Below are positions 46,939 through 55,555 of a stretch of 64,000 nucleotides of DNA, piece after piece; the stretch's first letter is position 1; every line of letters starts with the position of its first letter. The notes under the pieces were generated by a model that saw nothing but the letters and a program-made list of their open reading frames with translations, ran no database searches and was not told where the DNA came from. Both the position numbers and the translations under genes were made by a program. Source of the stretch: JAHFUA01 sp963808725 (GTDB lineage: Bacteria > Acidobacteriota > Terriglobia > Terriglobales > Acidobacteriaceae). The stretch is taken from the NCBI GenBank assembly GCA_963808725.1, contig CAWEGO010000003.1:496001-560000 (forward strand). The letters run 5' to 3'.

Positions 46939-47910
46939 GTGCGCGTCCGGGTGTTCTACCACGACAAGTGCTTCGACGGGGCGGCGTGCGCGTCGCTGTT
47001 TGCGCGTTTCTATCGCGAGCGCATCCGCGGCGACGCCGAGTTCGTCTTCAGCGGGCTGGTGCATCGCGCCGGCAGCCTGTTCGACGAGTCCAAGTTCGAC
47101 GGCGACGAGAACGCCATCGTGGACTTTAAGTACTCCACCTCGCCGCGCATCACCTGGTGGTTCGACCACCACCAGAGCGCGTTCCTCACCCCGGAAGACG
47201 CCGCCCACTTCGAGCAGCAGCAGTCCAGCACCAAGTTCTACGATCCCGACTTCAAGAGCTGCACCAAGTTCCTGGCCACGGTGGCGGAACAGCGCTTTGG
47301 CTTCCACCCCGCGCCGGTGGCGGAGCTGATCGAGTGGGCGGACATCATCGACGGCGCCCAGTTTCCCGACGCGCGCAGCGCGGTGGAGATGCGCGAGCCC
47401 GCCATGCGGCTCACCATGGTCATCGAAGCCTCACAGGACCCGAGCTTCATGCCGCGGCTGATACCGCTGCTCGCCTATCGTCCGCTGGCCGCGGTGCTGG
47501 AGGAGCCTTTCGTCGCGCCCCTGGTCGAGCCGCTGCTCGAACGCCACCAGCGCTCCGTCGAGACCATGCGCCAGCGCGCCGAGTGCCGCGATGGCGCCGT
47601 CTTCTACGACATCTCCGACCATGAGTTGGAGGGCTACAACAAGTTCATCCCCTACTATCTCTACCCGGAGTGCATCTACAGCGTGGGCTTGAGCAAGAGC
47701 AGCTTCCGCACCAAGGTTTCGGTGGGATCCAATCCCTGGGCGGGCGCCGACCACCTGGTGAACCTGGCGGTGATCTGCGAACGCTACGGCGGCGGCGGCC
47801 ACGCCCGCGTGGGCGCAATTTCCTTTCCCCCCGACCAATTGGAGAGAGCCCGCCAGGCGGCGCAGGAGATCGTGGCCGAGCTCCGGGCGAGCGTGAAGGG
47901 CCCGGCGTAG
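46939..47910 (+). CDS. DHH-family phosphoesterase
   Basis: 323 residues from GTG 46939, preceded by AAAGAGG. Motifs: FYHDKCFDGAACASLF (the variant DxD motif I), WWFDHHQSAF (DHH motif) and the DHHA1 end with GGGGHARVGA. Family members hydrolyse nanoRNA or cyclic dinucleotides using Mn2+; this clade (HDKCFDGAA type) is not assigned to one substrate. A relationship with c-di-nucleotide signalling is therefore only a possibility. Confidence 0.88.
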   Translation: MRVRVFYHDKCFDGAACASLFARFYRERIRGDAEFVFSGLVHRAGSLFDESKFDGDENAIVDFKYSTSPRITWWFDHHQSAFLTPEDAAHFEQQQSSTKFYDPDFKSCTKFLATVAEQRFGFHPAPVAELIEWADIIDGAQFPDARSAVEMREPAMRLTMVIEASQDPSFMPRLIPLLAYRPLAAVLEEPFVAPLVEPLLERHQRSVETMRQRAECRDGAVFYDISDHELEGYNKFIPYYLYPECIYSVGLSKSSFRTKVSVGSNPWAGADHLVNLAVICERYGGGGHARVGAISFPPDQLERARQAAQEIVAELRASVKGPA

Positions 47911-47968
47911 ATCTTCGCCTCCCAGCAAATGCGAGACGCAGCATGCTGCCGACCGGCAGTGTGCGCGC

Positions 47969-47995
47969 TTGACAGCCGCCATGCGCTGGTACTAG
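47969..47995 (+). promoter_or_regulatory. Possible promoter of the fibre gene
   Basis: TTGACA at 47969-47974 and TACTAG at 47990-47995 with a 15-base spacer, 143 bases before ATG 48138. The -35 is perfect, the -10 and spacing are poor. Confidence 0.3.
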
Positions 47996-48137
47996 CTTGC
48001 ATCCGCCCTCCGCGGTAGCTGGCTTTCTTCTGACGCTCTGAATGGTTCCATCGGGCCCCAGCCTTGGGATGTTGGTTTGAGAGCACGTCCCACACGTGCG
48101 CCGTCCAGGTAGTTTCCGTTCGGGAAGGAGAAGAACT

Positions 48138-51100
48138 ATGTCTGCTCAGAAGCCCTCTGTATGCGTTGTGATGTTGTTTTTTGTGCTGGGATGGGTAGGT
48201 GTGGTGTGGGCACAGTCCGCACCGGCCGCGCCCGCTGCAGGGACAGCGAGCACCGCCGTGCCGCGGCTGGTAAAGTTCAGCGGGGTGGTGACGGACACAG
48301 CCGGCAGTCCACGCAGCGGCATCACCGGCATCACTTTCGCCCTCTACAAAGAGCAGGCCGGCGGAGCGGCGCTCTGGCTGGAGACGCAGAACGTCACCCT
48401 GGACGCTCAGGGCCGCTACACCGTGCTGCTGGGAGCGGACAGCGCCGAAGGTGTGCCGCTGGATGCGTTCACAGCCAACCAGGCCCAATGGCTGGGAATC
48501 CAGCCGGAAGGGCTGCCTGAACAGCGCGTGCTGCTGGTGAGCGTGCCCTACGCCCTGAAAGCGGCCGACTCCGAGACCCTGGGCGGCATACCGGCTTCGT
48601 CGTTTGTGTTGGCGGCGCCGACGGCCGCGGGCGCTACCACCAGCGCGGGGCAGACGGGCACGAGCACGACTGCCGCGGGCGCATTGGTGCCCTCGCCGGC
48701 GATCACCGGCAGCGGGACCGTGAATACGCTCGCCAAGTTCGACGCCTCAACGACGAACCTCATCAGCTCCTCGATCTCGGACACTGGCAAGGCAGTCAGC
48801 ACCACCGAACCCGTGGGGATCGGTACCGCGACACCGAATGCCTTACTCGACGTGGAGTTCACCACTGCTGCGCCCACCAATGCCCTGCTCTCCAACATCA
48901 CCTACAACAACAGCACGGCGGTCACCAACGCCGTGGTTTCGGCCTTTGACATGAACTTTATGGACAGCAGCACGGCTGCGAACCTGTCGAAGCAGACGGC
49001 GCGCATTGCCTTAATCCGGCAGCCTGGGGCAACGGGCACGGTGACGGCGTTCGATTCGGCGCTGACGGCGACCGAATTTCTGCATGCCAGCGCACCGTAT
49101 CCCATTCGGGGCATCAACATCGAAGGGCCGACCATGGATGCGGGAACCACGCTATCCAACTTCGCCGGCCTCTACATCGGCTCTCCCAGCGGAGCGGGCA
49201 CGGTGACGAACAAGTACGCGCTGGTGACGGAGCCCAATGCCGGCAATGTGGGCATCGGTACCACCTCGCCAACTGTGCCCCTGGAAGTGGCGGGCAACCT
49301 GACGGTGGACAGCCCCGGCGTCATCAATGGCAACGGCTCCGGGCTGACCAACTTAAATGCTGCCAACCTGACCGGAATCTTGCCCTCTGCGGCTCTGAGC
49401 GGTGCGAACGGCTCCGGGCTGACCAACTTAAATGCCGCCAACCTGACCGGAACCCTGCCTTCTGCAACTCTGACGGGCGTGGACGGCTCCGGGCTGACCA
49501 ACGTGAACGCCGCCAAGCTGGGCGGGTTTTTGCCCGGCGCCTTTGCCACGACTGGCGCCAATACCTTCACCGGTAGCCAGACCATTAATTCAGGGGGAAC
49601 GGCCCTGACCGCCGACGGCACCGGCGCTGGAGCTATCGGCTTGCAGGCCAGCTCCAACGATGTCAACGGCATCGGCGCGGTAATCACCAATTCCGGCGCG
49701 GGCGAGATTTTGTCGGTGAGGGACAACACCGGCTTTGAGGTGCTCCACGCCGACGCCCAGGGCCTCATCCTGACGGCGAGGACCGACCAGTATAGACATA
49801 CCAACGACGCAACCACCGGAACCGTGTTAAACGAGCTGGCCACGTTCACGCCGCAAGGTACCGTGAAGGTGATCAGCGCCGGCGCAACGGGGGGCGCGTA
49901 CGGAATTGTGACGGCGGGCGCCGGAACCTCGGGCTCGGCTGTGGTCGCGATCTGGGGCGGTGCAGGGTGCGTGTTCGACAACACTGCTGTGGACGCGGAC
50001 TACGTACAGATCAGTCCAACCGCCGCGGGGCAATGCCACGACGCGGGGCCGACTTATCCGACGAGCGGACAGGTGGTGGGGCTCGTGATAAACGCCACTG
50101 CAGCTCCACCGTCTATCCGACTGTTCCAGACCGAAGTCAGAGGCGCCGGCGGTGGGGGCACGATCACGGCAGTGAACACGGCAGCGGGCAGCGGGCTGAT
50201 GGGCGGCGCGGCCTCCGGGGCGGCGAACTTGAGCTTAATCAATTCCTGCGGGAGCGGCCAGGTGCTGCAATGGAACGGGACAGCCTGGGCCTGCGCCACG
50301 GTGAGCTCAGGCGCGGGCGTCACCAGCGTGATGGCAGGCACCGGGCTCATCGGCAGTCCGTCGAATCCCATCACCAGCGCCGGGACGCTAACCATTGACC
50401 CGAGCGTTGTGCCTGAACTCGGTGCGAATAACACGTTTGCGGGAATCAACACCTTCAGTTCCGTGGCCCTTCCCAACACCACGTCGGCCTCGACCGGAGT
50501 GATTACCTTTGGCGGCACGCCGTTCGTACACAACTACGGAACCGGTAACACCTTTGTCGGCGCCTCGGCCGGAAACATGACCATGGACCCGGTAAACGCG
50601 ATGCAAAACACCGCCGTGGGCAACTCCGCGCTCACCGCCAACACGACGGGCGTTTACAACGCCGCCTTCGGCGCAGACGCGCTCGTCTCCAACACGACGG
50701 GCTTCCGGAACTCCGCTTTCGGTGACGGTGCGCTCTACTCCAACACGACGGGCACTCGGAACTCCGCCTTCGGGCTCGCTGCGATCGAATTCAACACGAC
50801 GGGCATCGGCAACGCCGGCTTCGGCGACGGCGCGCTATATACCCTCACGACCGGGAATGACAACGTCGCGATCGGCACGTTCGCGCTCGATTTCCTCACC
50901 ACCGGGAATGGCAACATCGCGCTTGGCTACGAGGCGGGCAATAACCTCACCGCGGCTGAAAGCAACGACATCTACATCGGCCACGTCGGAGTGGCCGGCG
51001 AATCAAATACCATTCGCATCGGCGACGGAGTAACACAGACGGCGGCCTTCATCACCGGGATATCAGGGGCCACCAGCGCCAGCGGCACGGCCGTCTTCGT

Positions 51101-51491
51101 GAACTCCAACGGCCAGCTCGGCACCGTGACCTCCTCGCGGCGGTTTAAGCACGACATCGCCGACATGGGCGCGGAGAGCGACCTGCTGATGAAGTTGCGT
51201 CCGGTGGCCTTCTATTACAAGCCCGAACTGGACGAGACGCAGACGCGGCAGTACGGGCTGGTGGCCGAAGAGGTGGCCCAGGTGGCCCCGCAACTGGTCG
51301 TCTACGACAAGGACGGCGTTCCGCAGACAGTGCGCTACCATTTCGTCAACGCCATGCTCCTGAACGCGGTCCAGAAGCAACAGCGCCTGCTCGAGGAGCA
51401 GCGGACAACGATTGGGAGACAGGAGTCGAGGATCCAAGACCTGGAGGATAGGCTGGGGAAGCTGGAGGCCGCTCTGGCGAAGAGGCATTGA
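48138..51491 (+). CDS. Large secreted fibre protein with YadA-like repeats and S74 chaperone domain
   Basis: 1117 residues; ATG 48138 follows GGAAGGAGAAG. Signal peptide (to about residue 27, WAQS). An N-terminal domain (KFSGVVTDTAGSPRSG..., about 38-150) is followed by low-complexity T/A/G stretches, three 25-residue NGSGLTNLNAANLTG repeats and six 17-residue head repeats (NSAFGDGALYSNTTG type). The C-terminal part is an intramolecular-chaperone/S74 domain with the Ser999-Lys1004 dyad (SSRRFKHDI) and GLVAEEVAQVAP. The end is a coiled coil (QQRLLEEQRTTIGRQESRI). This is a trimeric, self-cleaving fibre design known from phage tailspikes, here with a Sec signal. Confidence 0.85.
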   Translation: MSAQKPSVCVVMLFFVLGWVGVVWAQSAPAAPAAGTASTAVPRLVKFSGVVTDTAGSPRSGITGITFALYKEQAGGAALWLETQNVTLDAQGRYTVLLGADSAEGVPLDAFTANQAQWLGIQPEGLPEQRVLLVSVPYALKAADSETLGGIPASSFVLAAPTAAGATTSAGQTGTSTTAAGALVPSPAITGSGTVNTLAKFDASTTNLISSSISDTGKAVSTTEPVGIGTATPNALLDVEFTTAAPTNALLSNITYNNSTAVTNAVVSAFDMNFMDSSTAANLSKQTARIALIRQPGATGTVTAFDSALTATEFLHASAPYPIRGINIEGPTMDAGTTLSNFAGLYIGSPSGAGTVTNKYALVTEPNAGNVGIGTTSPTVPLEVAGNLTVDSPGVINGNGSGLTNLNAANLTGILPSAALSGANGSGLTNLNAANLTGTLPSATLTGVDGSGLTNVNAAKLGGFLPGAFATTGANTFTGSQTINSGGTALTADGTGAGAIGLQASSNDVNGIGAVITNSGAGEILSVRDNTGFEVLHADAQGLILTARTDQYRHTNDATTGTVLNELATFTPQGTVKVISAGATGGAYGIVTAGAGTSGSAVVAIWGGAGCVFDNTAVDADYVQISPTAAGQCHDAGPTYPTSGQVVGLVINATAAPPSIRLFQTEVRGAGGGGTITAVNTAAGSGLMGGAASGAANLSLINSCGSGQVLQWNGTAWACATVSSGAGVTSVMAGTGLIGSPSNPITSAGTLTIDPSVVPELGANNTFAGINTFSSVALPNTTSASTGVITFGGTPFVHNYGTGNTFVGASAGNMTMDPVNAMQNTAVGNSALTANTTGVYNAAFGADALVSNTTGFRNSAFGDGALYSNTTGTRNSAFGLAAIEFNTTGIGNAGFGDGALYTLTTGNDNVAIGTFALDFLTTGNGNIALGYEAGNNLTAAESNDIYIGHVGVAGESNTIRIGDGVTQTAAFITGISGATSASGTAVFVNSNGQLGTVTSSRRFKHDIADMGAESDLLMKLRPVAFYYKPELDETQTRQYGLVAEEVAQVAPQLVVYDKDGVPQTVRYHFVNAMLLNAVQKQQRLLEEQRTTIGRQESRIQDLEDRLGKLEAALAKRH
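49332..49520 (+). repeat. 75-bp in-frame repeats of the fibre gene
   Basis: Units of 25 codons starting at 49332, 49407 and 49482 (the last partial), each with NGSGLTN-type starts. The first two are almost identical in DNA. Confidence 0.8.
50607..50960 (+). repeat. 51-bp in-frame repeats of the fibre gene
   Basis: Six units of 17 codons starting at 50607, with pattern N(S/A)AFG..AL...TTG.., plus a partial seventh (NIALGYEAG). They resemble YadA head repeats and predict a left-handed parallel beta-roll in a trimer. Confidence 0.85.
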
Positions 51492-51549
51492 GGCCGGGTG
51501 CGCGGCCTCCGTCCAGACATTTGCGGCCGGAGGAAAACGCTCCGTAGAT

Positions 51550-52890
51550 TCAGCGCAGGTCGAAGAACCGCATCTGCGGCGGATTGCTCCCCGGCGGCGG
51601 GCTGGGCGGCTGCGCCTCGGGTTGTCCCGGCACCGTCACCGGACGCCCGAACACCACTTGCAGATCGGAATACCTGGGCAGGTCGACATCGTTCCCGTGT
51701 CCGCCCAGCAGGATGACCAGACCGGTGGCGGCGCCGGCGTAGGGAGCGATGGCGTGCATTGCCGCCTCCACCGCTTCGTCCACCACCTGCTCGGAGACAC
51801 TCCCGATCACGAAGCGCTCTACCAGACTCTTGGCGCCGCTCTTGCCGTGCAAGCCGCCCTCGGGATCCATGTTGACCGGAGCTTTCTTGCCCACGTCTGC
51901 GCCGGCGAGTGAGGCCGCGACCTTCTGCGACTCGCCGCCGGGCTCGGTGAGCCGGTCGAAGACCAAATACATGGAAGCCGCGCGGCTCATGCGCCGCGGC
52001 TGCACCAGCTTGCTGATGTGGCCATCGAGCAGGCTGCCTTCCGGCACCAGAAGATGGCCATCGGGCTGGAAGATGGGCTCGACCAGCCGCGCCTGGAAGC
52101 TGTCTCCCACTTTGCTGTCGCTGGCGCGCAGTTCGGTGAGCAGCAGAAACTCGGCGTGCGTGCCCTGCGGAATGGTGACGGGTTGCTCGGTGGCGCGCCC
52201 GACCTCGGGCTGCACCGGCAACTCCAGGCGGGCGGCGCGCGCGACTTCCAGCGTCGCCACCGGATGCCGGAACTCCTGCGCCCGCCGCTTGCCGCGCTTG
52301 ATGCTGGCCACTTGCGAGACGCCGGGCGCGTGTTGGGCGAGATCTGGGCCGGTCGTGCCGCCGACCTTCATCTGCCCTTCCTCGCTGGCCTGCAGATGCA
52401 CTTCTACCCCACTGCGGATGAAGCGCAGGTCCATGGGCACTTCCGCGCCGGAAGGCAGCTTCACCGTAGCCCCGCGCAGACTGACATCGTAGAAGTTGTG
52501 GCGATTCAATCCCAGGTTGGTCAGGGTGTCCACCCGCTCCATCAAACCTTTTTTCTGCGGTGCTTTTTCCTTCTCAACTTTGTCCACGACGGCGTGCACC
52601 TGGCTGCCGGCGGGGATGAGCGCGCGGTCGTACACATAGACGGGGCGGACCAGTTGTCCAGCAAGTTCATTGCCCGGCTTCAGGTGAGAAACGTTGACCG
52701 GCCGGGAAAGCTCCATGCGCAGGATGGCGCCGGCGGGTACCGAGTATTCCTTGAGATTAGCGGCGGGCGCGGGATTTTGTGCCGCGACCACCGATGCCAG
52801 CAGGCACCAGGCCAACGCGCCCAACCGAACGCGTGAACACCTAGCCTTACGCACCACACACCCCCGGGCTAGCCCGACTGTGCCCACCAT
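51550..52890 (-). CDS. Secreted protein with two beta-barrel-like domains
   Basis: 446 residues from ATG 52890. Signal region ends near VVAAQNPAPA. Two similar segments: VPAGAILRMELSRPVNVSH, later ALIPAGSQVHAVVDKVE; and VTIPQGTHAEFLLLTELRA, later LLVPEGSLLDGHISKLV. The double pattern (low-complexity strand, then 'solid-state' GS turns) recalls the TrbI/VirB10-type beta-barrel halves found in many exported acidobacterial proteins. The C-terminus is Pro-rich (QPPSPPPGSNPP). The phospholipase-like gene lies upstream on the same strand (39 bases between). Confidence 0.6.
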   Translation of the reverse strand: MVGTVGLARGCVVRKARCSRVRLGALAWCLLASVVAAQNPAPAANLKEYSVPAGAILRMELSRPVNVSHLKPGNELAGQLVRPVYVYDRALIPAGSQVHAVVDKVEKEKAPQKKGLMERVDTLTNLGLNRHNFYDVSLRGATVKLPSGAEVPMDLRFIRSGVEVHLQASEEGQMKVGGTTGPDLAQHAPGVSQVASIKRGKRRAQEFRHPVATLEVARAARLELPVQPEVGRATEQPVTIPQGTHAEFLLLTELRASDSKVGDSFQARLVEPIFQPDGHLLVPEGSLLDGHISKLVQPRRMSRAASMYLVFDRLTEPGGESQKVAASLAGADVGKKAPVNMDPEGGLHGKSGAKSLVERFVIGSVSEQVVDEAVEAAMHAIAPYAGAATGLVILLGGHGNDVDLPRYSDLQVVFGRPVTVPGQPEAQPPSPPPGSNPPQMRFFDLR

Positions 52891-52927
52891 TCTAGCGGAA
52901 GTTTTGGAGGGGAGGGGGCTGGCCGGT

Positions 52928-54457
52928 TCAGGATCGCGCACGGCTCCTCTTTTGGCGCGCCAGGTCCCACTCGATCTTCATCAGCAGGCGGTCGGCTTCG
53001 AGCGCGGTGGTGACTTGGGAAACATCTTCCGGCGCCGCCGGCGGCGCACCCAGGCGCCGGACTGCCCCCGCGAGAATGCGCCTCTGTAACTCGGAAATTG
53101 GCTTGCCTCCGGAGTGCAGCAGGGCGTTTTCGAAAACCTGCGCGCGTTTCTCGAGCGTTGGATCCTTGATCGCCGGCTGGGGAATCAGGGGAAGGTCGCG
53201 GCGCGGAGTGTTCCGCGTCAGCGCGGCGCTCAGGTCGGGAGCAGCAGCCTCTCTTTGGCCAAGCTGTCCGTTGGGTAAGCCAAAACAATTCGCCACCGTC
53301 TTAGGCACCACCGTGTGGTCGTAGGACTCATGCAGGATGGTTTGCTGGTCGGTATAGGGCGAAATGACGATGGCGGGGACACGCACACCCAGGCGGTTGA
53401 ATTCAAAGCCGCTGTATCCAGGATTGGAGGGCGCCAGCACGCTCCCGCCAGGAGGGACGGCGGCGAGGGGCGCAACATGGTCGTAGGTGCCTCCATGCTC
53501 GTCAAATAAAATAATGAGCAGGGTGTTCTCCCAGTCCGGGCTCTGGCGGATCGCCTGATAGATCTCATACACCAGCAGCTCTCCGTATTCCACGTTTGAG
53601 GGCCCATAGAGTTCATACGGCGCCGCCTCCGGGTGCATGTCGTTTTCCGGCCCCCAGATGAGCGAATCGATGTAGATGGGCTCGATGAAAGAATAGTGGG
53701 GCAGTCCTCCGGGCTGGCGCGCGCCATGGAAGAAGTCGCGCAAGTGGAAGAAATAGCCGTCCTGGAAATAAAAATCCCACAGCTTCTGTTGCGTGAGCAG
53801 CGCCAGGCTGGTGACGGTCCAACTGGCGCAGAAAATCTTCCAGGAGCGCCCCGCCGCCTGCAGCAGATTGAAAATGGTGGGCGTGTCGTTGACAAACACG
53901 ACGCCGTCCTCGCCTCCATTGTCCACATATCCCGAAGAGGTCCCGGCGTGCAGGAAAGAGCGATTGCAAAGGGTCTGGGTGGGGATCGAGGCAAACCAGT
54001 GGTCGCACGCGCCGTAGTGGTACGCCAGATGCGACAAGACCGGGACCACCTCCGGCGTCAAACACTGCATGATCGTCGCCGGCGTGGGCTGATGCTCCTG
54101 GATGGTGTAGTTGTAGACAAACCCATTCATGGCCGGAGGCTGGGGAGGATTGGGCGGCACTTGGGCGAGCGCAGGAACCCTCTTGACGCCGTAGAGCTGG
54201 CAATAGACGTCCTGGTACGGCTCGCCGGGGTCGGGATTGGGTTGCGTGGGATCGCTTTCTTTACCCACCGGAACCGGCGTGCCATCGAGCTGGGGATTGG
54301 TCAGGTTCTTTCCATAGACCCCGTTGAACGTCTTATCCGGCGGAAGCGGAAACTGGTAGGCGGGGTCATAGAGCCATCCCAGGACATTGTCGAAGGAACG
54401 GTTCTCCAGCATCAGCACCACAATGTGCTCGAAGACGCTTAAGGGGGCGCTGCCCAT
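52928..54457 (-). CDS. Phosphoesterase of the phospholipase C/acid phosphatase family
   Basis: 509 residues. Signature near the N-terminus is VVLMLENRSFDNVLGW (metal and Thr/Asn site), and the second metal site is ILFDEHGGTYDHV with HTVVPKTV later. This is the PlcC/AcpA-type phosphoesterase fold. There is no signal peptide or Tat motif at the start, unlike secreted relatives; the ATG at 54457 may be truncated relative to them, or the enzyme stays inside. Substrate could be phosphatidylcholine or simple phosphomonoesters. Confidence 0.87.
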   Translation of the reverse strand: MGSAPLSVFEHIVVLMLENRSFDNVLGWLYDPAYQFPLPPDKTFNGVYGKNLTNPQLDGTPVPVGKESDPTQPNPDPGEPYQDVYCQLYGVKRVPALAQVPPNPPQPPAMNGFVYNYTIQEHQPTPATIMQCLTPEVVPVLSHLAYHYGACDHWFASIPTQTLCNRSFLHAGTSSGYVDNGGEDGVVFVNDTPTIFNLLQAAGRSWKIFCASWTVTSLALLTQQKLWDFYFQDGYFFHLRDFFHGARQPGGLPHYSFIEPIYIDSLIWGPENDMHPEAAPYELYGPSNVEYGELLVYEIYQAIRQSPDWENTLLIILFDEHGGTYDHVAPLAAVPPGGSVLAPSNPGYSGFEFNRLGVRVPAIVISPYTDQQTILHESYDHTVVPKTVANCFGLPNGQLGQREAAAPDLSAALTRNTPRRDLPLIPQPAIKDPTLEKRAQVFENALLHSGGKPISELQRRILAGAVRRLGAPPAAPEDVSQVTTALEADRLLMKIEWDLARQKRSRARS

Positions 54458-54481
54458 ATCCTGCCTCCGCGCCTACTTTAT

Positions 54482-54538
54482 TTAAATCTCAGGGCATCCA
54501 ATGGAGAACTGGATGGTATTAATGCCGGTATTCTGCAG
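54482..54538 (-). pseudogene. Remnant of a PagL-like gene end
   Basis: Minus-strand codons LQNTGINTIQFSIGCPEI and stop at 54482 match the end of the intact PagL-like gene at 58738 (NPGINTLQFSIGYHWFK). Only about 18 codons remain in the 237-bp gap before the kinase-like gene, so this is a decayed copy. Confidence 0.5.
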
Positions 54539-54694
54539 GCAGGCGGCCATTATAGAGCCCAAATTCGGGGGCCGGTAACTTCTTTCCGCGGTCCGCCACG
54601 GCACAGGCAACGGTGAGGCGCATCACCGTATCCCGGGGGTGACCGTGATATCCATCAGCCTGGCGCCGGTGGGGCAGGCGCCGAGGAGGTCCAT

Positions 54695-55504
54695 GTGCCG
54701 ATCATCACCATATCCCGAGGGTCTTTCAGCGGGGGCAAGATGCTGACCGAGGCCCTCGCCAAGCGGCTGGGCTACCGCTCGCTCGATCGCGAGCAGGTTA
54801 TCCAGAAAGCGGCGGCCTGGGGCGTGTCGCAGGATGACCTGAGAACCGCGATCGAAAAGCCGCCCACCTTTACGGGGCAATCCCAGCACACCAAATACAT
54901 TTATCTCACCTTCATCCAGGCGGCGCTGACCGAGGAGGTCAGGACCGGAAACACCATCTACCACGGCTTGGCCGGCCACTTGCTGCTCGGCAAGCAACCG
55001 CATGTGCTCTGCACCCGCATTATTGCTCCCATGGAATTTCGCATCGGCAAGGTGCAGGACCGGCTGAAGTGCAATCGCAAGGAAGCCATCTCCTACATCG
55101 AAAAGACGGACGAGGACCGGCGCAAGTGGACGCAGTTTCTCTACGGGGTGGATTGGCGAGACGCCTCGCTCTACGACCTGGTGCTCAACCTGGAACAGAT
55201 GGATCTGGAAGAAGCCTGCGAGGTGATCTGTACCGCGGCGCGGGCGAAGCGCTTTGCGCCGACTCCGGAAACTCAACGAGCCCTGGACGATCTCGCCAGG
55301 GCCGCCCGCGTCAAGGCCAGCCTGGCGATGAACCCGGCCACGGCCGACCTGCAGTTCTCGGTCATGGCGCAGAACGGCTCCGTGTCCGTCAAAGGGGACA
55401 TCGTCAGCCCGGCCCAGATCAAAACCATCGGTGGCATTGTTCGAGCGATCCCAGGCGTGCGTGAAGTTCACCTCGACCAACTGGAGCTGGCGACCCGCTT
55501 CTGA
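54695..55504 (+). CDS. Cytidylate-kinase-like protein with C-terminal BON domain
   Basis: 269 residues. Start GTG 54695 is fixed by GAGGAGG six bases before; the nearby ATG is out of frame. Residues 1-190 form a CMK-like P-loop domain (ITISRGSFSGGKMLTEAL, the P-loop reading GSFSGGK, with HVLCTRIIAP and RDASLYDLVLN). Residues 205-269 resemble a BON domain (VKASLAMNPATADLQFSV, VSVKGDIVSPAQIKTIGGIV, VREVHLD). CMK2-type proteins of this branch often lack a proven substrate; joining to BON is unusual. Confidence 0.82.
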   Translation: MPIITISRGSFSGGKMLTEALAKRLGYRSLDREQVIQKAAAWGVSQDDLRTAIEKPPTFTGQSQHTKYIYLTFIQAALTEEVRTGNTIYHGLAGHLLLGKQPHVLCTRIIAPMEFRIGKVQDRLKCNRKEAISYIEKTDEDRRKWTQFLYGVDWRDASLYDLVLNLEQMDLEEACEVICTAARAKRFAPTPETQRALDDLARAARVKASLAMNPATADLQFSVMAQNGSVSVKGDIVSPAQIKTIGGIVRAIPGVREVHLDQLELATRF

Positions 55505-55555
55505 CAGGCGGCCGCCCGGCGGCCAGGCGCGGCGATTGCTGAGGGTGATGTGGAA

